64,000 nt of DNA from Taenia hydatigena (Eukaryota > Platyhelminthes > Cestoda > Cyclophyllidea > Taeniidae). Shown one piece after another: positions 11,941 through 23,640 of this stretch. A program made the position numbers and the translations under genes. Each line of letters opens with the position of its first letter. Within the stretch, counting starts at the first letter, position 1. The stretch lies in assembly GCA_036345935.2 (NCBI GenBank), contig JADWOT020000001.1:13209206-13273205 (forward strand). Reading direction: 5' to 3'. The notes below the pieces were generated by a model. That model saw only the letters and a program-made list of their open reading frames with translations. It was not told the origin of the DNA and did not search any database.

Positions 11941-12689
11941 GGAAGTCTAACTGGCTAGTGATTGTTGAAATTTAGCTCTTCATCGGCTTTTGCTTAAAAT
12001 GACTTCCATTGTGATTATGTCCATATTCTCATCTACTAGAAGTTTCAAGCACTTGCATGAAAGTTGTGAATGTAAATGAATGCAAGCAGCCTATGTATCA
12101 TCTCTGTTTTGTGTTTTACCATATTTGGGAGTTGAAGTACCAAAATTTGACACAAGAATTAACTGGTCAATTTCCAGACAGTGCGATGATTTCGGTACCA
12201 ATTCCCAGTGTTTGAGGTGTTATCAGAACTCCGAAAACGCATATGATGTCTGGGCTTCAACGGATTTTTTGACGTAGCAGGAAGTGTATTTAGCTAAACA
12301 AATGGTAACACAAAGTGAAGAGGCAGTGAGGGATCAGCGTATGGCATTACATTGCTGTGTTTGTTGTCGTTCTTACTGGTGATGAAAGTGGTTGTGACTG
12401 ATGATGCACAACGTTCTAATGAAATGTCAGGAGATGGATGGAAGTGGATTAAAGCAGACTAGCATGGTGCAGTAATGTTTACGTGTTCGTTTACGAAAAT
12501 ATTGAGCGAGTGTGTGTCAGTCCTCTCGTTGGTTGCGCAATGGCAAAAAGGCTATGCTGCACGTCAGTGACACTCTAAACTAGTGATAGATGCAGGCCCT
12601 CATTTTACCTTGTCTCTCCTCATCTTCCCTACACCAAGTTATGCCTCGATACGTTGAATAACATTGCGCTGAGCTGAGGTAACTCTATA

Positions 12690-12962
12690 CTACACCACTC
12701 TGCAAATAGAACTGACATACTGCTTGCTAGTTGACATCTCCTGCCTAGTCAAGTGTGGTGTCGATTGATTAAGTAAAAGGCAATGCTCATTTCCTCCCTC
12801 ATACAATACCTCAACAACACCGTCTTCTCTCATATGCTCAAGACTCACAAATGATTGATCTCTAGCTTCACATTTTAGACAGTCGACTCCAACGAAACAC
12901 CTCCAAATGGTTGTGCCATCGGTAATGTCAGTGGCGTTCATGACGCGCTTCCGCCAGTGTGT
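12690..12962 (-). pseudogene. Exon-like segment between the two kinase exons, arm A
   Basis: Read leftward, the frame gives NATDITDGTTIW, CFVGVDCLKCEARDQS, then LEHMREDGVVEVLYEGGNEH and CLLLNQS, ending in a stop at 12,690-12,692. The words EHMREDGVVEVLY followed by a hydrophobic triplet resemble the part of a kinase N-lobe that runs from the C-helix to strand 5, so it may be another N-lobe fragment of the same family. It lies on the kinase strand, between the N-lobe and C-lobe relics. Arm B (47,550-47,800) has lost one base, which ends its frame early. I count about 25 differences in 260 bases between the arms. Confidence 0.35.
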
Positions 12963-13124
12963 TTTACCAAAAGTTGTTTCTTCTCAGACACGTAAAGTGA
13001 CTGCAGGCATGGTAAGATGATTGAATGACTACGCCTCTTTGATTTGTCAACATTCCAACACTCATACCTCCCTCAACATACTTTAATTGCCCACTGCTGT
13101 TTCCCTTCATTCGGATTTGGGTGA

Positions 13125-13832
13125 ATGCCTTGTGGTAAAACAGCGAAGCCTCTAAGTGCCCAAAGAACGACAGACACAAGAGCAGCATCGGGAAAGAAAA
13201 GGCCAAAGACCAGCAATCTTGAACAGGTGGCGTATTTTATCAAAGAATTTGTGGTGCTTCTCATTCGCTTCCGCTTCTTTCACATTTACTATGATGCACG
13301 AAATTCAGCCGAGGTGAAGAATCACATGGGCAACTGGAGCCTATTCTCACAAAACCACCTTCAAGAGATTATTTCCAAAATCGACACTAGGTGGCGCTGT
13401 GAGGCACGACGCGACACGTGCCTTTGGCCGTATCACGCACGTGTTAGATGCGAAGAGGTCAATCGCACAACCAACCGTCAAACATGCTCTTCTAGGCGTT
13501 TCATCGTCTTCTACTATTCATCTTGCTTCCCATTGTTGTTGCTACCATCCGGTTTTCGTCAGTGCTTCACTCGCGCTCTTTGCCTCCTCTACTCTGGTCT
13601 CCTTCTCATGCTGCACTTTCGCCACCTCCCCCTCCATCTACTCGTCCCTCCCAACTACTCACCCAGCCAGTCTAGAGGTGCCAAGAGCCCAAAACAGGTA
13701 GATATCGTAAAAATTAACAGTAAATTATTATACCGATCCCTCCTTCTTCCCTTGTGTTGTGTTCTTCTCCTTCTCCCTCACTCTATTTGCATGCATCATT
13801 TCAATGTAATCACAACTGATTTCCCAGTTTAA
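13125..13832 (+). other. Longest single open frame (235 codons), probably not a gene
   Basis: The frame stays open through a Cys/Leu/Ser-rich pyrimidine tract, which favours chance openness. In arm B the counterpart is broken into pieces (47,363 to 47,151 and two overlapping frames from 47,097). No domain, no initiator context of note, and the middle reads as composition-biased sequence. I list it because of its length and to warn against calling it. Confidence 0.6.
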
Positions 13833-15146
13833 ATCACTTGGAAAGGAAAAACCACAGTTAACCTCTTCAAGTATGTCGTACTATATTAACTCATATTTTC
13901 CCCAGTAAGTTAGGAGGGAGAAACAAATAACGAAGTACCACAACATTGTGCAGAGACATCCTAAGATCACCGTTCCTAATGCCCTTCTCCCTCTCCTCAC
14001 CCTCTCGAATTCCTGCCTCTTTTATCACTCATCTATTCATTCATCCCTTTCAGCTAAACGACCATGCTACTTCGCATTCTCCGGATAATTGCAACCATAG
14101 CCATTGTCCTCTCAGAGTACGAGGCAATGATTCGTCTAGGTATAAAGTTGGGAATACCCTTTCGCTAGCTGCATTGCATTCTTTGGGAGTAAGTACCCGA
14201 TTCCTTTAATCAATTCACACCTTACACATCTCTTACTATGCCACTTTTACTTTTATGCACTTTACATGCGGCAACAACCGCCAAATCGATGGCAGCAGTA
14301 GTAGCAGCCGATCCACTCACCTCACTTTGGAAGCACTTTAACAAGGTGCGCGTGATTATACTTGATAAAATCAAACTAGATTGGACTGGATCAGAGCAGA
14401 ATAGACTAGCCATCTCTGCTAGACCAGGACAGACTAGGATAAGATACAAAAAGAAGAAAGTGAGCAGTGCTATCGGATCCATCGTTGGTGCCTCGACCTC
14501 AGAGACGGCATCCTACGTTAGCGCTTGATTCCGTCCTATCACTCCAATTTGTCACTCCAAATCGACTAATCACAGCCCATGACACTAAATTTAAATCTTT
14601 CGTTTCACTCTCACTGATATTAGGGGCCAATGTACACGCGTAGAAACTAGGTCTAATAACGTCTATGAAAGGGAGAAGAAGAGATCTTTTGTCTACTCCC
14701 CTCTTCCGTGCTTTGCTTCAACTACATACTATATGCTCTCAAACGTCGAGGCTTGCATTATTTCCTACAGTTTATGCTTCATGCGTTCAACTCACCCAAA
14801 GAAGTGGAGTAAGCACTCCCACAATTCGTCTCCTTACCCCACTGTTTCCACTTTAGTGAAATAGAAATGTCTCGTTTCTCTCACCTTTGCCTTCTTGGAA
14901 ACCAATAATAGTTTGTTTCTGTCTCCTCTTCCTACCTCATGCTCCACCGACATCTTTTGAGTAAGTCCCATTCCTTTCTCCAATCGTCTCACTTTTCATT
15001 ACGACATGAGTACATATTCAGACATCAAAACATTCAAGAGTATTCAATCTATTCAACACTATGTAGTGTCATCAATGAAGGATGTGCGCGGACTACTTCC
15101 ATTGCAGAGATTGCCTCACGCTTCATCTCCACCACCCTAGCCGACA
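13833..15146. other. Arm DNA with no supported gene
   Basis: Matches 45,420-46,650 in arm B. A frame at 14,939-15,295 is mostly preserved in arm B (45,551 to 45,270), but arm A carries about 60-70 extra bases near 15,020-15,090 and the frame overlaps the kinase N-lobe exon on the other strand, so I treat it as antisense shadow. 14,370-14,450 contains irregular short repeats of GACTAG type. Confidence 0.4.
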
Positions 15147-15461
15147 TCAATACTCTTCTTCATGATCACACAGAAACAGATAATCGTCTTCCTTCATTTG
15201 AAGTTGGAACAATTCTACTACATGGAAGGATGCAGAAGAGCCGACCAACGACTTCTCGTACGCGTGCTTTATTGGATGCACGGTATATCAAATGAGCCGG
15301 TACGAAGCGATCTCACAGCCGATCGGCTCGGACAAATACACGCTTTTGGATAGTGGTTGAGTTTTATTTGGGTTAACTCGCAGTTCAATGCTTGCTTCAT
15401 AAGCCTGCCAAGCCGAATTTAGAGCAATGCAATCATCAAGGTTTGACGAAACAAAGTTCAT
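15147..15461 (-). pseudogene. Probable AGC kinase N-lobe exon, arm A
   Basis: Read leftward from 15,461 the frame gives SVYLSEPIGCEIASY, a stop at 15,288-15,290, then YTVHPIKHAYEKSL, then FHVVELFQLQMKEDDYLFLC and a stop at 15,147-15,149. The order fits a kinase N-lobe: a strand like the VYL that follows the glycine loop, then the HPF-VV-LY strand and the linker of the LYLVxEY type. The C-lobe relic on the same strand at 10,410 begins at exactly the residue block (LCKGSGLDPF) that would come next. I infer two exons of one gene with an intron of about 4.7 kb. The glycine loop and the VAIK lysine are not clearly visible, so this is less certain than the C-lobe. Confidence 0.5.
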
Positions 15462-15748
15462 TTGTAAAGCCTGTTATTATTTGAGTTGTGAAGCACTTTG
15501 CACAAACGTAGGTGGGAAAATCAAGTCATTTTTATTGTATCGGCTTCGCCTGCACGATTTCACGAGTAATCAGAATGCACGTAGAATACATTGTATTTTA
15601 TTGCGGCTTGCGCTGCACTACCGCCAATCATCCTTGTAATTTTACTCTATTCACGAAACACTCACCTCCTTACTACACAGAGGTGGCGAACCAATCCTGT
15701 TGTCTTTGTCCGTCACCTAAAATCTAGTGCCTAGGGATGAATTGCCAT

Positions 15749-15996
15749 TTCATTTCTACGAAATCTTATATGCTCAGCGATGTCTGTATGCCATGCGCAT
15801 TGAGCACTCATCTCAAACCTGAGAACAACCTCATCTCCGATTTGGAGACACTCTCATCAGTGGTTTTTATCTGGCACATAATGTATCCTAGGCGAGGAAC
15901 GTTCAAATGCAAGCGACTTTGCACACTCGGATGGAAATTAAAACGATGGCAAATGCGTGGAATCTGAGCCTTCTAATGGCCTGCATTGTATCTTGA
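15749..15996 (+). pseudogene. Second kinase C-lobe relic, opposite orientation, arm A
   Basis: Three short frames line up with the C-lobe relic at 10.4-9.5 kb, but on the other strand. LYAQRCLYAMRI corresponds to ICGLQCLHAMSI. THLKPENNLISD at about 15,806-15,841 corresponds to the catalytic loop. MEIKTMANAWNLSLLMACI at 15,931-15,987 corresponds to subdomain IX. At least two frameshifts separate them, the catalytic Asp is lost and the DFG region is unrecognisable. A stop at 15,994-15,996 ends the last frame. It is more eroded than the first kinase relic and stands back-to-back with the N-lobe exon about 290 bp away. Confidence 0.6.
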
Positions 15997-15999
15997 CGA

Positions 16000-16825
16000 G
16001 TTCAGCTGGGTGCCAGTAATAGCACTAAGAAAATTAGTTAGTCAAGATTTGTCAGCTTTTGAACTAACAACATGTGACGCTTCTCAATGTGTCTCTGCAT
16101 GATTTATCGAGCTATGTCTGGTGCTACAATGTCCAGCCATCTTACTCGGAAAGAATTTTCATTCCCTTGAAGTCACTTCCTGCACAATGTAATCACCTTA
16201 TCTTTCTTCCATATATGTTTTGCTGTAATCGCGTGATAATCTCCTAATGCCATTGAGGAAGCTGAAGTCCTCTCTTTGCACTAGCCTCCGGTTCTTCATC
16301 CTCCAAATGATACTGCATTGATTGGAGCAAAATGCGACTTTGTAGTCAAGCTACATAAGCTTGACGGAGAAAGTCGCTTCCAACACTGTTGCAGCCAATG
16401 TGACTGCATCCATCCTGCATTTTACTTTGTTTTTCACTGTCCACTCCTCTTATGTGGTTTAGCGCTGCATACCACAGATCCTTGATTGGCGTAGTCGTGA
16501 TTGCTAGCCTACTCATTTGCCCTGTCAGTAGCTTGGTGAGAATCTGACACTTTTAAAAGGCTGACATCATCAATTTAGCCGAGTTAATGGAATTAGTGTG
16601 GTCGATGGAAGAAAAAATTTCCCTCCCTTCCCCTTCCTTCCCGATAGTGTGCAACCAAAGGCACATGGTGCTGTCGCCGGCCCCATCAGAAGATGAATAA
16701 GTGCGAGCGCGTTGCAGTTTATTTCGTGGAATGTATCGTCGATCGCGCGAATCGTTACAAAATGAGTTGCAAAATCGGCCCACATCAATTTATGCAAATG
16801 GGAAATCATTGTTGATGCATGGCAG
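16000..16825. other. Arm DNA with no supported gene
   Basis: Collinear with about 43,740-44,560. Short frames such as 16,570-16,809 and its partner are preserved only in part. No repeat or RNA gene seen. Confidence 0.4.
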
Positions 16826-17497
16826 ATTGAAATTCAATGTGCCTCTTTTGACTTTATTTCTTTCTGCATTTTTTATAATTTTGTTTTTATTTGATACATC
16901 AAATGCCTATGTGTGCATCTTTATAATGTCTCCATGTTCTTTTAAAATGCAGTTTTTCTTTGGTATCAACAGCATACAGCTTGAAGACTAATTGCAGACA
17001 AATTTTCACATTTCAGTTAATATCCGTCACAAAATATTCGCAAATGATTAAAGCACCTCCTGCAGACACAACGTCACAAAACGTACAGATAATGGGTTAC
17101 TTTGCTTAGAGCTAATGAGGTATCCGTCTGCCCTTGCATCGGTTGCTTTAGCTATCTAATTGCGCCCAGTTACTACTCAATTGGATCCCGTTTGTACCTC
17201 GTCTTTCATTATGCATTGATCTTGGGTGGCAATGGCAAAAAGGGTTGTGATTTTGATTCACAAATATTTCCAAATGTAGATTCTTTTTGAGTGACTTAAC
17301 ATCACCAGAATCAAACCGTTTAGACCATTTTATAATGAGCTATTCGTTTTACTACTGCCCAACATGCCTGTTCCAAGTGCTCTACAAAAGAGCTTGACAA
17401 AAGGCACGGCCCTGCTTTAGCCTTAAAACCGAAGTAAACAACGTTCCATTTCAACCGAATCAGGATGAACGGTAAAAAGTGCTGCGTCATTACTGAT
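16826..17497. other. Segment missing from arm B, partly present in the inner copy
   Basis: Arm B jumps directly across this interval: CAGAT followed by GTAAGGACC at about 43,720. The right part (17,220-17,497) is found in the inner copy at 36,360-36,532, which suggests it is ancestral there and was deleted from arm B. The left part (16,826-17,219) is AT-rich and has no second copy in the window. Confidence 0.7.
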
Positions 17498-18183
17498 GTA
17501 AGGACCTTATGGGCGCCAAAATGTGGCCGCAACAAGTGCCATTGGGAACCGCGGAAATCCCTCCCAATCGCCTGGTGCATTTTCAGGCCTCCTGAAATTG
17601 AATATCATTAAATGTAAAAGTAATAGGCAAAGAGATATTGGTAGGCCGTGAATAATCAAACCTCTAAAGACATTTGACAAAGGGTAGCCAGCATATCGTA
17701 GACAAATTATAACCGGTAAAATCGGGTAGCAAGGATCGTATCGTTACTACGTCGTAAGATCGGAGCAGCCACTAATCAAAGGCACTTGTTCGAGGAATTG
17801 AAAATCCAGGCAATTAATCCTAAGATACAAAGTTCTGCAAAATCATCCACAACACAAGTTTGGTGCAAACTACAATGTCGTTCAATAAATATTCAGAAAG
17901 TAGCACCAATATTTCGTGCGTACAAAGGTGACTTTTCCAAGGGTGATGGATCAGGTGCTTCGCCAGATTCTGGAGCCTATCGCACAAGCAACGGGGAATG
18001 CGGGGTCACGTCCAAGCAAAGGGCGACTGATAAGAACCTTCATGTTCGAGTTTGAAAGTAATTGTGGAAGAGTGTGTGGACGCAGACGTAGCAAAAGTAA
18101 TTTAGAAATTACACATCAGAAGTGGAATTCAATGCAACTACCGGAGCTTTTGTGTTATTCACTGCCAGATTCAGATTTGCATC

Positions 18184-18864
18184 GAATGGGTGCTTAAACA
18201 TCCATTTGTTACGCTCTCGAAGATTATTCGTTATACAAGTGGTTCCACTATTGACACTATTAGGGCGCGCATGTGCTCACTCGGACACAGGATCGGGCAC
18301 TCGAATCGGATCGTGATGTGCTCCAATGTGCTAGCGGTTGGGGATTTGTTGCGACATCATGAATTGTCTCCACAGCAGCAAGTAGTGATTATGGCTTGTA
18401 CTCAGCTCCTTCCACAGTCTATTCTACATCCACATTTCAATCCAATTTCGTCTATTAATGCCGTTGTGATTTAAATGCCGAAAGTTTACCACAAATATAA
18501 TTTGTGCTTAAAAATTCATAAAGCTATGCTAAAATTTTGCTTTGACTGTGCTTGCGATCAGTCAAATAAATGTCATGCCATTGGTGTCACGTGAGGTCAA
18601 ATAATCACACAGTCTAATACAGCCCATCGATTGCATCGTGTGACCTCACGAAAAACGCATTTGTCCCCACGTGACTAAGCATCACCTATAAGTTGATTTG
18701 AGGCCTGATGACATTACAACATTGTCTAAGGTGACAGAGTCTCCGTCTTGATGCTCACATCGCTATGCCAAGCATTATGCCAGCACTTTATGAGACGCGA
18801 AAACTATTTACATACACTTCATGCTGTCAAATAACGCTGTAAAAAATAGCTGAGATGGTGCACG
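18184..18864 (-). repeat. Dispersed repeat family, copy 2, with paired CACGTG boxes
   Basis: Arm A copy, antisense to copy 4. It carries CACGTG at 18,588-18,593 and at 18,668-18,673, and between them a 10-bp dyad (CGTGAGGTCA at 18,590-18,599 against TGACCTCACG at 18,641-18,650). Open frames through it (17,916-18,316 and 18,190-18,474) are interrupted or shifted between copies. Confidence 0.75.
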
Positions 18865-18899
18865 TCTTTCAGCATGAGCCATTTTTGACCAGCACTGCA

Positions 18900-19082
18900 T
18901 CAGCAACGCTCTTGTCGAGGCCTACCAAGGTTTTGCGCCAGTATCACTTTAGTCACAAGTGTACAAGTTGACTTGACCTCCGCCTCCACTGCCTCCTTTC
19001 TCCCCCGCCTATTCCGTATTCCACTTCCAAAAAGCAATAGGCCATTTAAAATAGCACAAATTTCCTTTGCACGCAAAATCAA
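18900..19082 (-). other. 60-codon frame mirrored at 42,141-42,323 (+)
   Basis: The frame starts MILRAKEI and ends NLGRPRQE-C, with five replacements between arms and no indel. The inner copy at 34,861-35,030 is broken. It contains a basic block (RRGRKEAVEAEVK). The arms are very similar here at DNA level, so openness in both is weak evidence for coding. Confidence 0.25.
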
Positions 19083-19572
19083 GGAATGAAAAGTGTGTAT
19101 ATTAAGAATGTGCAGAGTACATTACAGCGGAATTGCAGTGACATCTAACCCACCTAACGGCTATCTTAAGGGCAAATATCTCGGCCAATGCCATCCGATG
19201 AAACTCCGTTTTGTCATCACGATGTGAGCAGTGGACCTTCAAATTGACTGGCAGATTTACCAGGACGTTGTCTCCTTCAAACCCACCCCTTTAAAAGACC
19301 GCTTCATCCACGCAGTGAAAATGGCTGTGCTCTGAAGTCACTCCATTGGTCATGCTGACAAGGACTAGTGTCTGGTGGGGTGCAATAACCCCTTCGATGC
19401 ACCTCAAGTTAAGTCGAGCACTTTTCTAATTCCAACAACAAAATACTTAAAATACAACGCCTATTGATGATATCGAGTAAGCATTTACTGTACAAATATC
19501 TCAACAACTCTGTATCGAGGGTAAAAGAAATAAACAAACACCTCTGTCACACACCTATCCGTTCTGACATCA

Positions 19573-19980
19573 TTATGCAGAGGGCATTGGCGAAGACGTT
19601 TGTAGTAATTCAAAGGTAATGTAGTCGCGCCAAGGATTTCTTCGAAGCCGCTTGTCTGTGTAACGATCGACTAAACTACCAGTGTGAATAAATACCGTAG
19701 AGCTATTACCGCGATGCAATGGCCACTTGATTGCAAGTCCAGAATGCAGCATGGCTTGTGTTTCAATCAGCTCCATTTGATCAGAACATGCTGAGCACCT
19801 CTTAATCTCTCTTAGTGGATTGCCAAGCACTTGTAGCTTCCGTCCGTCCTCCTTCGGTATAGACCTAAGAAATAAATGGAGGTGCGTGGTGACACGGTGG
19901 AGGGTTTGCACCATAAAAACGTTTGCTGCGTTGCAGTAGACAGATGCGTGCGAGTTGTCTTTAAAATGAGGCCTTTCCAC
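19573..19980 (-). pseudogene. Exon-like frame present in all three copies, arm A
   Basis: The frame contains LHLFLRSIPKEDGRKLQVLG, REIKRCSACS, LIETQAMLHSGLAIKWPLHR, NSSTVFIH, DRYTDKRLRRNPWRDYIT and ends SSPMPSA before a stop. Arm B (41,152-41,517) ends identically and is open over the same length. The inner copy keeps about 65 codons. Differences are mostly conservative replacements, and the basic block DKRLR is invariant. No domain recognised. Its strand agrees with the kinase relic. Confidence 0.4.
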
Positions 19981-20099
19981 GAATTTTCTTCGCTGGCGTT
20001 TGCTGTGCTACCAACTACGCATCGTACGTCATTTTTGGGCGTTTATGTAAGCAAAAAAGTGTTTTCAAAACTGAGATCCCTAACCTCCTTCAAACAGTG

Positions 20100-23000
20100 A
20101 TGGAAATCTCATGTTATTGAGACAATTGCTAAAAGAGAGAGCGATTGATTGAAAACATTTTTACATCTTCTAAGAGGCGAAAATTCAAAGTCCACCTAAC
20201 CTTTAATTATTGGTCCCTATTCGGCACTGCTCAAGCGTTCGCTTTGGCTGTACTGCAGTAGACGCCTTTTGCAACTTTTACCTTTTCTTCCCAACCTCGG
20301 CGGCTTTGTATGTTTGTGCATGGAATTCCCTTGCTGGTAACGCCTTAATTCACTTTTGGTTGGAAGTGATGAGGAAAGTAGTAACTTCAAGACCCTAATT
20401 ATGTGCCTACCACCCACCTCAGCGTGTGCATCTACTTAGACTACTTCTTGTCTTTATGTGTTTGACAAGAGGTTGCATTTGTAAATGTGATGGGATTGTA
20501 AGCGGTTAAGAAGTTTGTCAAGTCGCAAGTCTACAAGAGGTGGATTGTGCTCTGATAGGACTCGCTATCAAAGCTCTACACAAGGCAACCGATGAGCAGT
20601 GAAAAATGCAAGAATACAAACTCTCGAGAGCAATGTAGCAAAGATTTCGACTGCTGCTTCATAAAATGCACCTCACCTTCCTACTCAACTTGTGTCCTCA
20701 TTTTCTAGCACATCTCAATGATGCTTGGCTATATTGGCGGTGGTAAATGTAATTACTCTTGGAACTGCTGAATGTTTGCTAAGAATAACTGATCCCACTG
20801 ACGAACTCCGAAGCTGTAATCTATGCTATTCCGACGCCTGACCCGACGTCATTGTAACGCTTAACAGCTGTACGTAATTCCGCGACGAGGATAATTCGTG
20901 CCACGTGCTGGAAGCATGACATTCATAGACAGGGTGCGTCCCCTATTCTGTTCATAGTCGTCCAGCTGCTGTTTCGACTCCCCTCTGGCCACGCCATGCT
21001 TTGCTCTTTATTCTAATGCATACATTTGTGCCACTGCTAAAAAGACGAGACAAGGTGTAGCATGGTGTGAATCGCCTGGCGGAAAAAGTAAGCAATAATA
21101 GAATAGACGAAGTGGGTGACATCAAACCGTCTGGCAATTAATGCTTCTAGTGCTGATGCATCTATCCGAATGGGTGAATGGGTTGGTGAAGAGCTCGCAC
21201 TAGTCCTGATGACATCGTAAGTCACTCGAGATCGGAAGCTGTGATGCTGTACACGTGGAGAAGGGATGAGAGGTTGATTGCAGCGCCGATTTGAATTGGC
21301 AACGCTGAATAGGACTAGGATCAAAGTATACCACGAAGGTGAATCTGTACTTTGCAAGGAAGATTCTATCAAGAAGACAAAAACAGCCTAGTTGGGATGA
21401 AAAATAGAACCATGAGTGCCTCACAAGACTAACCATCCACAATTCTAACACCAACGCCTCAAAGTTCCCAAAGAAGCTTTTGAAGCTGGCAATAAGGGCT
21501 GATTCCAAAAACGTGATACTTGACTTCAGGTGCGCTTGAGGTACAGTGGACTATTTTTAATGGAAGCTGAAGTCATTTGCCTCGGACTACCCCTACATTT
21601 TGCTAATCACAAGGGTGGATGAGGATTGCAGTGTTATCAAAATCAAGTCCAAAACCGCTTCCCGAGTTACTGCAAGGCATTAGTCACTGTTGTTTGCATG
21701 CTCAGTCCTACGCCATTGTAACGCCTAACAGCTGGTCATAGCGTGATGGGGTCACGACAGCTAGGGGAGGGGGGGAAGGCGGGGTACCTCTGATGGCTTA
21801 GTAATAGCCAGACTGCTCTCCCAACTCCCTCCAATCACATCTTTTTATATTTTCACATTACACGTATGTACGTCTTTATGAGGAAGTCGAGATATGGCAC
21901 ATGATTCTATTCCTTTCTCCTGTGGGTTACGTATCGAAAATGCGAGACCATAATTGCTCTTTATTAAAATGCCTTGTAATTGATTGTAGAGAGTAGACGG
22001 AGCATCGGATCTCATGCAGTGGTTTAAAACCACATGATTGAAGTTAACCTCAACGAATGACATGAAGCGAATTTCGAAAGAACTTGGCGTGTATGGAATC
22101 GGAGCGGTAAACTCAGAAGAATGGTGTGAGGGCTTGCTTCAAATGGATCCATGTCAATTAATAACCTGTTACCAAACCCGTGGTTAAGTGTCGTGGATTG
22201 ACCCTGAGTGCCGTGGTTTTCTTCACCAGTCATTCCATCAGATCTAGACGGCACCTAGGCTAAATGTGAAGTAAAAGAAGGAAGCAAATTAGGTAAATGG
22301 ACATTTTGTGTCCCACGGAATGTTGTGACGCATTAAAGATGAGCCAAATCAGGAGATAATGTCTTTGGTGGCCAATGGATGCCCTGATAAGTGTGCGTTT
22401 GTTTATTTCGGACACGATCAAAATCAGCGGAGATGCAGGTGAAAAATTCAGACTAAAATTCCTTGCATATTTGATGAAGGAGCATGATCATGCGGAAGGA
22501 CCTTACAATTTCTCGGTATCACAACACGAAATGGATTTCCATCCATTACCACGAGCAGCGATGTATGCCAGTGAAAATCTGTGCGGTGTCAGAGTGCCTA
22601 CTTAGTGAAAGCGCCTACGCATACATATTGCCTAGTTAGAGGGGTGACCGGAAGATCGTAGGGCATGGTTGGGAAAAATCAGGGACAAGGCAAAATACGA
22701 AGACAGGGCTATCGAGAAGAAGTGGACACCAGTGCTGCAAACAATGACGTCACGGTATGCAGAGAGCGTGACGTTGATGCCGATCTAGTGTAAAGGAACG
22801 AAGCCTATCATTAAGAACTTAAGATTAAAAGCGTCGGAGAGAAAGGTTTGATAACAAATTTAATGCAAATAATTGCAAACATAAAATGAAAATCTAAAAA
22901 AATAAAAAATCAGCAAAAAACACGAATAGCAATGTAAAATCCGGTGTTTAACACAATAAGGGGTGGGATGTAGGGCAGGCATTGAAGTCGACCAATAAAA

Positions 23001-23270
23001 CAGATTTAAAATGAGAGGGATCAAGGAAAGACCAATAGAATCGAAGAGACAAAAGTATATAAAGAATAGCAGAACGATAACATTCATTACAGAGAATAAA
23101 AAGAACGAAGAGAGAATGCAGTGCCATAGCATCGACAAGGGAGACAGCACTGATCCAAACATTCGTTCCACCAAAAAATCATCCACAACTGGAGACGAGA
23201 CGTGAGCAGTGCAGCATTAGTGAAGTGAGTGAGCGAGTGTGGCGTGACCCAACAGCACTGACAGACATTC
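20100..23270. other. Module DNA without a supported gene
   Basis: 20,100-21,290 matches both arm B and the inner copy. 21,290-23,270 matches only the inner copy (29,500-32,230), since arm B lacks it. A frame at 21,037-21,372 (-) shares about 45 codons with arm B 39,872-40,270 (THSPIRIDAS, LIARRFDVTHFVYSI), but downstream frames diverge. No domain seen. Confidence 0.4.
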
Positions 23271-23274
23271 CTCA

Positions 23275-23640
23275 GTGATGTTGCTAACGCGCCATGCTCT
23301 CTCACACCACACTCCTCTCTTCCTTCTATCATCTATATGCCTCCATCCCCTACCCACACCCTTCATTCAACTCCTCACTTTACCCACTCTCATCCCCTCT
23401 CCCACACTCACATCCACCCACACAACCACCCACCAACCCACCCACTTACCTACTCTACGTGTCTCACTCTATCTCCACTTCTCTAGGTGTCTACCAATCT
23501 CTGTCGCTGTCTCCGCTGCCACGTTGGTTGTTGCAATTGAGAGGCGCCAACATTCTCCTCCACATACACCTCCTGCTGATGCATCTGCTGCTGCTGCCTC
23601 CGCTGTTGCTGATGCTACTTTTACTTAAAATCTCTTTCGT
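23275..23640. repeat. Pyrimidine-rich low-complexity tract, arm A
   Basis: C/T-rich + strand with CAC and CCA repeats, then a (CTG)n-like stretch at about 23,575-23,620. Two overlapping frames read as Leu/Ser/Thr/Pro-rich peptides. The same arrangement occurs inverted at 29,010-29,480 and marks the inner end of the inner inverted repeat. Confidence 0.8.

Noticed and set aside
13125..13832. 235-codon open frame as a gene
   Set aside because: Broken in the mirrored copy, composition-driven, no domain.
14939..15295. 118-codon plus-strand gene
   Set aside because: It is antisense to the kinase N-lobe exon, and arm B lacks 60-70 bases in its middle.
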